From the NCBI RefSeq assembly GCF_000208745.1, contig NC_030851.1:9069024-9133023 (forward strand): a DNA stretch of 64,000 nucleotides. Reading direction: 5' to 3'. Below, in pieces: positions 12,757-22,431 of this stretch (position 1 is the stretch's first letter; each line of letters opens with the position of its first letter). This stretch comes from Theobroma cacao. Lineage: Eukaryota; Streptophyta; Magnoliopsida; Malvales; Malvaceae. Below the pieces are notes generated by a model. It was not told where the DNA came from, did no database searches, and saw only the letters and a list, made by a program, of their open reading frames with translations. Position numbers and translations under genes: made by a program.

Positions 12757-13239
12757 NNNNNNNNNNNNNNNNNNNNNNNNNNNNNNNNNNNNNNNNNNNN
12801 NNNNNNNNNNNNNNNNNNNNNNNNNNNNNNNNNNNNNNNNNNNNNNNNNNNNNNNNNNNNNNNNNNNNNNNNNNNNNNNNNNNNNNNNNNNNNNNNNNNN
12901 NNNNNNNNNNNNNNNNNNNNNNNNNNNNNNNNNNNNNNNNNNNNNNNNNNNNNNNNNNNNNNNNNNNNNNNNNNNNNNNNNNNNNNNNNNNNNNNNNNNN
13001 NNNNNNNNNNNNNNNNNNNNNNNNNNNNNNNNNNNNNNNNNNNNNNNNNNNNNNNNNNNNNNNNNNNNNNNNNNNNNNNNNNNNNNNNNNNNNNNNNNNN
13101 NNNNNNNNNNNNNNNNNNNNNNNNNNNNNNNNNNNNNNNNNNNNNNNNNNNNNNNNNNNNNNNNNNNNNNNNNNNNNNNNNNNNNNNNNNNNNNNNNNNN
13201 NNNNNNNNNNNNNNNNNNNNNNNNNNNNNNNNNNNNNNN
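12757..13239. other. Assembly gap
   Basis: 483 N bases inside the hAT element. Two long open frames that cross it are artefacts of the Ns. The gap is flanked by AT-rich repeats of the AAACTTAAATAACTA type, the likely cause of the assembly break. Confidence 0.98.
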
Positions 13240-13699
13240 ATATAGACATATATACTAAAAGTTTTAGCATATATAATATAATAATTATATTTATTATAAT
13301 AATTACTCAATATATATAATATATATATATAAATACATTTCAATTTAATTAATAATCATAGTTTAATGATTAATTTAATTAACTATATGAGTTTGTCTTT
13401 AATTATATGAAATTAAAAAAAAAAACTAAGTTCCAAAACTATTCTAAACTCAAATACTCTTTTTAAGTATGTATATTATAAGTTATAATTTTGTAATCTT
13501 AACCCAAAATAAAAAGTAAACACATTTTTATTAAAAATGTATATAATAGTAATTATATTCCTTTGTAATATGATATGATATTCATATTATTCAAACATAA
13601 TTAATAATCTAATAATTTTTATTTATATATATACATATCATCACATTAGTAATTTAACTAATTATATTTTTAATATATTTGTCAACATTTTATCAAAGG

Positions 13700-13790
13700 A
13701 AATTGTTTGTCAAGATGGTAGAGACTTTGGGTGCTTTCGTTCCTTACCTGGGTTCGAGTCCAATCAGTATATACACAGGTATTTGTAAAC
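13700..13790 (+). repeat. tRNA-like (SINE-type) sequence in hAT
   Basis: TGTCAAGATGG (13708-13718) resembles an RNA polymerase III A box, and GGTTCGAGTCC (13751-13761) is a perfect B box, spaced as in tRNA genes. No cloverleaf with paired acceptor arms could be drawn, so this is more likely a tRNA-derived SINE head than a tRNA gene. No poly(A) tail or duplication was found. Confidence 0.45.
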
Positions 13791-14149
13791 GGGTTTGGGG
13801 TGAGTATCTGCGAAACTAGGATATAAAATAATTGGGTTCGAGTAATGGGTACCCAAAGTGTGATACACGAAATTGATTCGAGTAGTGAAATCACTACTCG
13901 AACCCTACCCGAATTCATTTATTAGGTACCCTAATCTGTTACAACTAGGTCGAGTACCCACGGGTACCTTATAATAAGGTACCCGTTGACATCCCTAGTT
14001 GTAATCGACTTAAAAAACTCATAATGTCTTCATTGTACAATTAAAATTTGCTAAAATTAAAATTAACAGGTTAAAATTAGCAAAAATAATGACCTTCACA
14101 AGTTTCTGATTTTGGATATTTAATAACCGAATTAACTGAATTCATATTT

Positions 14150-14575
14150 AAAAATAATTGAAATCGAACCGAACTATACAAATAATCAAACTAATTCGGT
14201 TAGTTCAGTTCGATTTTCAAAAACTGAATTTGACAAATTTTTTAGTTTTTTTGTTTGTATATATTTATTTATGTTGTATTTTTTTAATAAATCAATACTA
14301 CAAAAATATTAAAAATAATAATAATAAATATAATAAATAAGATAGATACTCATTTAATTAAAGAGGAACTAAAGAGGAGAAGAGATTAGGTTTTGGATTT
14401 ATTTTTCATGAAAAATCCTCATAATATCTTTATTTAAGTTCGATTAGAAATTTTTCCAACTAAAATCAAATCAAATTAATTTTAATAACCAAATTATTCA
14501 AAAAATCAAGTTAATTGAATAAAAAAATTAAATTTATTTCGATTCGATTCGATTTATAATTGCTCACTTTTAATA
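14150..14575. repeat. AT-rich repeat with CGAACCGAA / TTCGGTT ends
   Basis: The left part holds ATCGAACCGAAC and TTCGGTTAGTTCAGTTCG. The right part ends in CGATTCGATTCGATTTAT. Such short opposed words are common in small plant DNA elements. A clean terminal repeat and target duplication were not found, so the class is open. Confidence 0.35.
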
Positions 14576-14589
14576 GAGACACAATAAAG

Positions 14590-14900
14590 AAGTTGACGTA
14601 AATACATGACGAATGATGCAAATAGAAAAGTTAACTAGGTGCAACTCATGGCATATGAAATAGAGGAAAAGCTGATGTGGTAGATGATTTTATAGAGAAG
14701 TTGACGTGGTAAAACATATGGCAGGTGACACAACATGAAGATTGACATGGCAAGACACATTTGAAATGACGTAATAGAAAAAACTGACGTGGTAGGTTGA
14801 CAGAAGCTACCGGTGTGTGGACTAGAGTATACAAGTTCATGACAACGTGTTGGCGTGTGGTACAAGCTTTTTGGTGCATGGACATGTGTGGTAAGATTAG
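14590..14900. repeat. Degenerate repeats of TGACGTGG-type word
   Basis: The word recurs with drift: GTTGACGTAAAT (14591), GCTGATGTGGTAG (14669), GTTGACGTGGTA (14699), ATTGACATGGCA (14739), ACTGACGTGGTAG (14789), GGACATGTGTGG (14878). Spacing is irregular, about 30-90 bases. This looks like an eroded minisatellite. Two overlapping minus-strand frames here are by-products. Confidence 0.55.
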
Positions 14901-15415
14901 ATTTTGACATGACAAATTTGGTCAGTTATGGTCTATCACTCGTATAAGTTACCAGTGATATGATCGCTCAAAATCAAATTTCATAACAATTACTTCACGT
15001 GAAAAAGTTAATTACTCTTTTTGACTTGTAACACTCCACGTTGAAGTGCCCACGTGGCATCATGTAAGAGCCTATTGTGATTTTTTTTATATAAAACAGC
15101 TTAGGACCAGTGTGTTGCACGCGGGTCTTTTTTTATTTATTTTTTTCTTTTTTCTTTTAAATAGATTTTAGATTTGTTGGAGCGTGGAAATGCGTGAAAC
15201 TTTCAATGGAGCTTAAGCAATTTGTAGACCAACGCAAGACAAGAACATTAACGGTGGTGGTTTTTTGATTTGGTAGCCGAAAAGCGATGTTAATTCTGTG
15301 CAACTTGAAAACGGCGCGAGGTGTCTATGGTGATTTACTTGCTTTTAAGACAACAATAAAAAAACAGAATTTTGACAATATGACAAGGTTTTTAATTTAC
15401 AGAAAATAAATTAAA

Positions 15416-15591
15416 CTTTGATACTATGTTATAAGAAGAAAAAAATTTTATTTTAAAATTCTATTACAGAAGTGAATGAGTGATATATCTAAATTAACTA
15501 GTTAACAATTTTGCACTCTAATTAGCTAGCTAGTTAACTAATAATATTATATTCTAATTATACCATTGAATTTGTACAATTATATGTAACA
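15416..15591 (-). repeat. copia-1 5' LTR and primer-binding site
   Basis: On the minus strand the LTR runs from TGTTACATATAATTG (15591) to TTATAACA (15427), with TG...CA ends and 165 bp. The next bases, TAGTATCAAAG (15426-15416), are a decayed form of TGGTATCAGAG, the initiator-Met tRNA binding site of plant Copia elements. The 5-bp target duplication cannot be tested because the other LTR end is lost in the TA repeat. Confidence 0.75.
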
Positions 15592-18306
15592 ATGGTTTTG
15601 ATATTAAACAAAAATTCAGGAGCATGACCTTTGAACCTACATATCTTATTGATAATATGTGAATAGTTGGACGTAAATTTTAATCACCATAATCATGATA
15701 TGACATCAATACCTACATAGCATTATAAATATTTTTTACATTTTCAGTTACGTGACAATTGAAGAGATTATGGAACTTGGTTCTTAGGCTAATTTTATCA
15801 ATATATTCATTAAAATCAACCTAATTCATAGATTGAAGCAAAGTTGATGAGTCAACTAATGGATAGATCTAATAAAAAGATAATATGTTGGTTTTGTTCA
15901 AAAACTTTGAAGTGGAAAGTGGAAGAAAAGTCTCGTATTAACATTCTTCTAAAAAACTATTGAACGCGGTTTAATCAAGGCTGCTTTATTTACCATAGTC
16001 ATTGACGAAAGGTGTCAATCATTGGGTTCGTGGAGTCCTTATAGGTGCTAAATTTCAACATAGGAACAATAATCATTTGAGTCTGTAGGTGCTTTTACAA
16101 TTACTTTATAGTCTGAGGCTATTTATTCTCAATCCACCTATGATGAATTGCAAGTAGAATACGCAAAAAGCCAACACGGAGTTAAAATAGGAGAGTAAAC
16201 AACGAGAAAAAATTATAGTAGCTCTTAGAGTAGAATTTGAAATGAAAACTTTTTACCAGATTTCATGGTGTGTGCAGGTGATGATAAAATGTATGGGCAC
16301 GTAAACGGTTATAAATTTAGTATGACTGAACCTACTGTTTCATTAAGGTTATCCCAGTTCAAAAATGTTAAGCAAGAACGGGATGGCTATTTAGATAGCT
16401 GTAAAATAGCTCTGCCAGCCTTTGTACTGCACACACGAAAGAAGACAGTACTGACACTGTAATGGCAGCTCGTGGAGCAGGTTATCATTTCAGACCCATC
16501 TCTAAAGATAAGATTGGAGGACCCTTATCTGGGAGCAATCATCGTTCGGATTAACATCTATTCATCCATTTAAATGCAATCACCAATCGCCAGTTTGAAG
16601 CCATAAAGGCTGCCCTTTAAATGTTTAGCTCTACCTCTTTCCAACGGTACACTGTACGAACTGATCAGTACAGCCATTTCCCCCAAAATATCTCTTTCCA
16701 CGTGGAGCTTCATAATTGGACTGTCAGAAGCTCTCTGAGATTGCAGAGTCAGCATGGTACTTTTTGGAGCTGGGATAATGGGGGACCCTTACCTTCCTTT
16801 ACTCGGTAAAGGTCGCCGTACGATCATGGCGACCGATGAACGAGGCAGCTCCTAAGAACCATCTTTGTCATTGGCATCTGGTTGGTGTTGTTACAGCGAA
16901 GAGAGTTCGTCAAGAAAACATTAGCAGTTTACTCACTTTGGGAGAAAGGGTCACACCGTAGGGAAAAAAGAGATGGAAAAAGACCATTCCTTGCTTTTTT
17001 TAATCCGATCAAATCAACTCAACTCTACCCCACGTTCATAGTACTAATCTCTCTCTTTTCTTTTGTTCATTAGCATCATTACCCAAAGCCCGTCAGATTT
17101 AAATTTGTAAGCAACAGCTAAGCAGCCTACCTGATATTCTGATATTCTCCCCTTTATGGCTTTATTCAGACCACATTGACCATTCAACTAACAAAAACAT
17201 AATACTAGTGTTACTAATCATGCCTCCGAAGAAAAGATGGTTAATGTTGTGTGATATTTTTAATAGTAAGTTGATGGGAATTGACTCAATTTGCATATAC
17301 ATCTCATACTAAAGCTGAGGTGCTTATATTAATCACAAGAATAGAAGCTACACCTAAAATACAAAAAACACCAGAATGGCATTACTACAAATGTTTTCAA
17401 TTATGGAAGCTCTTAACGCCTCTATAAAGTGATTTTAGACCCCTGTCCCCTATAGAAGGTTAACATCACTTGAAAGAATAAAGACAAAAGTCAAATTAAA
17501 ACAAAATTTATTGATATCACTTTTTCTAGTAGTAGTTAGGAAATCTTGGACCCCCACTTTATGGCATAATGCCCATCCCAAGTATCTGCCAGGTTTACTT
17601 ACCCAAATTCCAAATTATCTAGACATATGACCAAATCTATCACTACTGTTTTTCATATCTTTATTTCATTATATTAAACTAATGTCTAATGGTATTAATG
17701 GAAAACTTCCTCAAAATTAAAAAACAAATTGGCACACATCTGAAGGCTTCAAAAAATTAACATTTCCTTGGAATTAAATTCCCCCACCTTAATATTTAAA
17801 GATGTGGAGATATAGAGTGCGCCTGTACTGTCCAGCTGGCACTGACCTCACCTCAGCAAAGTGAAACAAAAAACAAAGAAGATAGAGTGACATTATCCCA
17901 CAACTCTTATTTCCTACTTCCACACATTCTCCCTCTCATCGGCCATATGTGTCAACATAACCCAGCGAGTGCATTTCATTACCGCCAACATGCGAGTAGG
18001 TATCTCTATTTTTTGGGCCAAAGAATCAAATGGTTTCGGGCAAAATAGGGAGCTTTTTAACTCATACTGCCAGTGACAACTGGACAGCTAAGAAAAACAG
18101 CTGTATTGTCCACGTGGATTCATGCCATTGCGTAAAATCTGTGTACGATCCCTTTGGAACAGAGACATGTCCATCCAAGTGCCCCCCACACAGTGCCCAG
18201 CTTTGGTCCGGACAAGGGTCGGGTGGAAATGGGCAATGGCATAGCAACGGCTACATTCTTTTAATTTTCGGATTACTTGTCATTTTTCTTGTTGTTTTAA
18301 ATATCT
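15592..18306. other. Upstream region of XTH gene, no gene recognised
   Basis: No known coding pattern on either strand. The part 16260-17080 is less AT-rich than its surroundings and has several short open frames on both strands, none resembling a known family. It could be distal promoter, an old exon or a pseudogene. A CACGTG box lies at 18111-18116 and another at about 16697. Confidence 0.5.
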
Positions 18307-18337
18307 CACGTGGCTAAAATGAATTCACGTGACGTGG
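18307..18337 (+). promoter_or_regulatory. G-box pair plus ACGT element
   Basis: CACGTG occurs at 18307-18312 and again at 18326-18331, the second running into TGACGTGGC. These are binding words for plant bHLH (PIF type), bZIP and BZR1-type factors, so light, brassinosteroid or ABA control is possible. That control is inference. They lie about 100-125 bases before the TATA box. Confidence 0.65.
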
Positions 18338-18349
18338 CATGTGATGTGG

Positions 18350-18419
18350 CCAATGGAATTAGTCATTAAGTGGGGACAGTGCCCGGCTGTCCCATCTGCT
18401 GCTTGTGAAACAAGCCAAT
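18350..18419 (+). promoter_or_regulatory. Two CCAAT boxes
   Basis: CCAAT at 18350-18354 and 18415-18419, on the coding strand, at normal distance upstream of the TATA box. These are candidate NF-Y sites. Confidence 0.5.
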
Positions 18420-18431
18420 GGTATTTTTGGC

Positions 18432-18439
18432 TATAAAAT
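18432..18439 (+). promoter_or_regulatory. TATA box of XTH gene
   Basis: TATAAAAT at 18432-18439 predicts transcription start near 18465-18472. The following leader (about 18470-18570) is strongly pyrimidine-rich, as in many plant 5' leaders, and contains no ATG before the chosen start codon. Confidence 0.75.
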
Positions 18440-18570
18440 GAGCCAGTCTTGCTTGTGAGTAGCGAGCCTCTACAGAGAATTTGCAGAGTAGAAGCTTCAC
18501 TAAGCTCTCTATTCTACTTCCTACTGTCTCCCCCCTTCCCTCTGCTTCTGTCTAGTGCTCTCTCACTTCC

Positions 18571-21062
18571 ATGGCTGTCTTGTTTAAAATGTCTGTGGCT
18601 TTGGGTTTCTTTGTGGGTCTTATGGTGCTAAGTTTGGCAAGCTCAGCTAAGTTTGATGAGCTTTTCCAACCTGGTTGGGCTATGGATCACTTCATCTATG
18701 AAGGAGACCTCCTTAGACTCAAACTTGATAACTATTCTGGTAAATATCACCGTCGTTTTTCTTTACCAAAAAAATAGTACAACTTTCCAGTTTTCAGCGT
18801 TATGTCCCATTAAAACCTCCATCAAGCTCAAAGCTTGTGTATTTTTCTGGAACAATACCATTTACCCTCGTTTCCCAAACTCAAGAATCACTGTTTTCCT
18901 TTGAAAACTATAACTGCAAACTCTAATTTTTTTTTCTGTATTATGTTGTCCATTCAGCTGTTTTTGTGTTATCCTTATGAAAAATCCGTATCTGCTGTAC
19001 TATTAAATCTATTTTTTTTCTTTTATCAACTTATATATTAATGAATGGTGGGTTGGTGATTCCAGGTGCTGGGTTTGCATCAAAAAGCAAGTACTTGTTT
19101 GGAAAAGTAACCACACAGATTAAGCTTGTAGAGGGTGACTCTGCTGGGACTGTCACTGCTTACTATGTGAGTATATTATATTACACAATTTACCTCCCAA
19201 AGAAAAAAGTGTTTGTCTTCTCTTTCTTTTGAGTCTGTTCTGCCTTCAGCCTTTTAGTCACCTTTATAAGCACATAAGGTGGATAACAGCTCAGCTGGGT
19301 AATTCCTGAATCCTGACATGGGTCCCCATTCAATAATAATTCGCCATAATTTTGCATATTGTAATGAACAATATTTTCCAGTTGCAGACAATCAAAACTT
19401 GGCCTTTTCTTTTCTTATGTCGAGGCTAGTACTAATAGCAGCTACCTCTCTTTACACTCTCGTGAATCACTTTAAAGTCAATTCATTTTGCATTTATTTA
19501 GCCTTGCCCCCACCATGATCTGTGAAAACAATGAACCATAGTGAATGAGCATTTTTTCCTCATATCATTGACTTCAATTAGCATCTTAATTGGTTTGATT
19601 TGGTAATTCTGACTCACATGTCACATTCAGACACTGATCAGCTCATCATTAATTTACTTTAGGTGCTTATAATGATGTGTTATTGACATCTGCTTTGATG
19701 TTTGTTTGACACAGATGTCATCGGACGGCCCAAATCATAATGAGTTTGATTTCGAGTTCCTAGGCAATACCACAGGTGAACCCTACCTTGTTCAGACCAA
19801 TGTTTACGTGAATGGTGTAGGCAACAGGGAGCAAAGGATGAACCTTTGGTTTGACCCCACCAAGGACTTCCACTCTTACTCCATCCTTTGGAACGAGCGC
19901 CAAGTTCTGTGAGTATTGTTTTAAGTATCATTTACTTATATACAATGTTTTTTATGAAAAGTACTTGTATACAATGTTATGCGTATGTGCCTGTAATTTT
20001 TTACGTTTTGATTGTCAATTTGTCACGAAAAGTTGTAAAGAAATGAAAAAATTTGTGTTGCCTTGTGCTAGTATGTTAAATAATATGCCGGCTGTCATTT
20101 GTGCCGAATGAGCGAGACTGACCCTGGTTTGCAAAACTGCACAAGAAACGAAACCAATGGAAACATGGGGACCGAGTCTGGATTGATGTAATAAAGATAC
20201 AGACAGAGGAATACTCCTAAAATTTTTGATTTCTTGTCATAGCCTTGGCCCTTGGATTGTAATAGTGCCATTCACTGCACTGGCGACCTCAGTGAATTCC
20301 CACTGCTTTCTGTGATGTGTGGGTGGGTGGTGGTGGTGGCAGTGGCAAAGTCAGATTTATCTTGGTATTTGCCAATCTTGATATCGATGATTTATAATTG
20401 ATTAAATATGGAGTGTAGGATTTCCTAAAGATTTGTTTTACAGTGCTAAAGGTTACATTCTTTTTGGAAAAAGGCATTAATGATTATTTTATTTTAAAAT
20501 GTAAATGTACTTATTACCAGGTTGGTAGGTATATATGGATTTCTGTGCCTTTTGGTTTTTGGTATTGCTTGATCGTTCGCTTCTGTATTATATTCTTGGC
20601 GCTTGAAATTGTTCTGATATATCTTTGTTTTCTTTATTCAGATTTCTAGTGGATGAGACCCCAATAAGAGTGCACACAAACATGGAACACAAAGGAATTC
20701 CGTTTCCTAAAGATCAAGCCATGGGCATATACAGCTCGATATGGAACGCTGATGACTGGGCCACGCAGGGTGGCCTGGTCAAGACTGATTGGAGCCATGC
20801 ACCATTCGTTGCCTCCTATAAAGGCTTCGAAATAGACGCATGCGAGTGCCCAGTGTCGGTGGTGGCAGATGAGAATGCTAAGAAATGTAGCAGCAGTGGA
20901 CAGAAGAGGTTCTGGTGGGATGAGCCTACAATGTCCGAGTTAAGTTTGCACCAGAGCCACCAACTCTTGTGGGTCAGGGCCAACCACTTGGTCTATGACT
21001 ATTGTAGTGATACTGCTAGGTTTCCTGTCATGCCCGTAGAGTGTGAGCACCATCGCCATTAG
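18571..21062 (+). CDS. XTH9: Xyloglucan endotransglucosylase/hydrolase (XTH9-like)
   Basis: The secreted GH16 enzyme cuts and rejoins xyloglucan chains in the primary cell wall, loosening or re-tethering the wall during growth. Exons are 18571-18739, 19066-19166, 19715-19908 and 20642-21062 (885 nt, 294 aa), all with GT-AG introns and phases that join cleanly. Residues 1-26 form a hydrophobic signal peptide. The active site NEFDFEFLG spans residues 99-107, with nucleophile Glu100 and acid/base Glu104. The N-glycosylation site NTT follows at 108. The XET C-terminal domain keeps Cys224/237 and 276/289 and the words WWDEP and WVRANH. The start is the first ATG after the TATA box, and a second in-frame ATG lies six codons later. 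The length is typical and no defects are seen. The words [19 protein letters not shown] and VECEHHRH place it with Arabidopsis XTH9. The exact orthologue number is inference. Confidence 0.96.
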
Positions 21063-22251
21063 TTCATGACTATGGAAGGGCGTGGGTCTATTGGGTGGAT
21101 GCATTGTAAAAATTTGTTGTATGGGCCACGGGATGTCATCATAGTCATAAAAACATGTACTCCATGTTTCATATATTAGTTTATTTAGTTTACGCATTGT
21201 ATGATAATCTTATAGATTAATCGTATAATTTTTCTTTTTGTTTCTGTTGCATAACCTAATCGGAATTGTTGCTGCTCTTAAGGGACATGTTATTCTACTC
21301 TGTAAGTTATATATTTCAGTGGGCACCCATTGGCTATGTTTCTGACCACCGGGACATTTACTCACGGGCTGTCATGCGGGGACCAAGAAGAGATAAGTCA
21401 CGATTGATGGGTAGATGGACAAAAGCCTGGCGTCATGGACCCCAAAGCATTGTGAAATTTGAGGTTTTTCTGAGCGCCCTATCCCTTGCTTCTTTCAGGA
21501 TTCGCACTCAACTGGAGACATTGTTACTTACCGAGAACGCAAAGGTTTTATTGGTATGGGAGCTTTTTACGCTATGGATTCATTGAAATGTGTCAACCTA
21601 TCCAATCAAACGCATCACAATTAATTTAATTGTATTTAGGTATATGCCTGTGTAATAAACACTGAAACATTCGGGACTATGGTCCAGCGAGGATTTGGAG
21701 GTCACTTTTTGTTGTGGGTGATAAGGTAACTCCAAGCGTCTCAAACGAATGGTTCTCCCGAGTTTACAAGGCTGTCTTTGACTATCACTTCAACTTACAG
21801 ACCAGAAAGTGCTAAAGCTGGTGTTTAATCTGTCGGAGGACCGCATGATAGCAGAAAAGAAAAGATAAAGCATGAAGTAGGTTGCCGATGGCAACACATG
21901 TTTTTGGAATCATTTCACAGAGTCATAAATCAGTTCACCCACCATCCGCCCTTTATCATATATGTGGTAACCCCAAAAATTTTACTTCTTGTGGAAGCTC
22001 ATCAGAATAAATTCTATAATTTATCCGGTTCCTTAAAACATGCCATGAAATATGCCAAATATTACATTTACTAACTCCACCGTGTTCATTTCTTCAAGAA
22101 TACTGTATGCAAAATGAACAGATTTATTTCACCAATCTTTAGAGTTCTTAATAGCATGATGAATTATTTATGTGTAGATCCTAATAGAATTTTACTACAG
22201 AGCTGCCGTCTTTGGGAACTTCAAATGGACCTAGAAAGAAGTAAACCGGGG
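21063..22251. other. XTH 3' flank, no gene recognised
   Basis: The first 200 bases should contain the 3' untranslated region, with TTGTTGTATG (about 21114) and TGTATGATAATC (about 21199) as possible polyadenylation-type words. A 106-codon open frame at 21266-21586 resembles nothing known and lacks coding character. The rest is unassigned. Confidence 0.5.
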
Positions 22252-22425
22252 TGTCAATATATACATTAAGAAAATAAGATTGGGACTAAATTGTTTTATT
22301 TTATATTGATTAAAAAAATCAAGTATATATATATAAAAGTGTTTTGACTAATCATATATAGAAAACATATTGCAATTAACGTAACAATATACTAAGATCT
22401 AATAAAGAGAAAATATTGCTTGAGT
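22252..22425 (-). repeat. copia-2 3' LTR
   Basis: It is similar to 57131-57267 over most of its length (shared ATATACTAAGATCTAATAAA block). It follows a purine tract AACTTAAAGAGAGAG on the minus strand. The start is approximate because the first bases have drifted from TG. Confidence 0.7.
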
Positions 22426-22431
22426 ACTCTC

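Larger units (their letters stand above)
12255..13997. mobile_element. Non-autonomous hAT element
   Basis: TAGGGATGTCAACGGGTA (12255-12272) and its inverse TACCCGTTGACATCCCTA (13980-13997) are matching terminal inverted repeats of a well-known plant hAT type. They are flanked by the identical 8-bp duplication GTTGTAAT at 12247-12254 and 13998-14005, the hAT target length. The interior has subterminal words such as CCCTAACCC and GGTACCC in both orientations and a 483-base assembly gap (12757-13239). No transposase is visible outside the gap. It is inserted in copia-1, upstream of its gag. Confidence 0.93.
5093..15591 (-). mobile_element. copia-1: decayed Copia retrotransposon
   Basis: The minus-strand order is 5' LTR (15591-15427), primer-binding site (15426-15416), gag remnant, zinc knuckle, gag-pre-integrase, integrase, reverse transcriptase, RNase H, then a 3' LTR stub (about 5257-5093). 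This is Copia order, with integrase before reverse transcriptase. The body is cut by a CACTA element (5420-8489) and a hAT element (12255-13997). Every domain is full of stops and frameshifts, so it cannot be autonomous. The two LTR pieces share a block of about 55 bp around CAATGRTATAATTARAATA with several differences, which marks the element as old. About 1.4 kb (14006-15415) is longer than a normal leader plus gag start and probably holds further insertions. Confidence 0.85.

Noticed and set aside
12659..13343. Two 203-codon minus-strand open frames
   Set aside because: Almost entirely N bases from the assembly gap; only the ends are real sequence.
13700..13790. Functional tRNA gene
   Set aside because: A and B boxes are present but no acceptor stem or anticodon arm could be paired.
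21266..21586. 106-codon plus-strand frame after the XTH gene
   Set aside because: No family resemblance, no promoter, and it overlaps the likely 3' flank.
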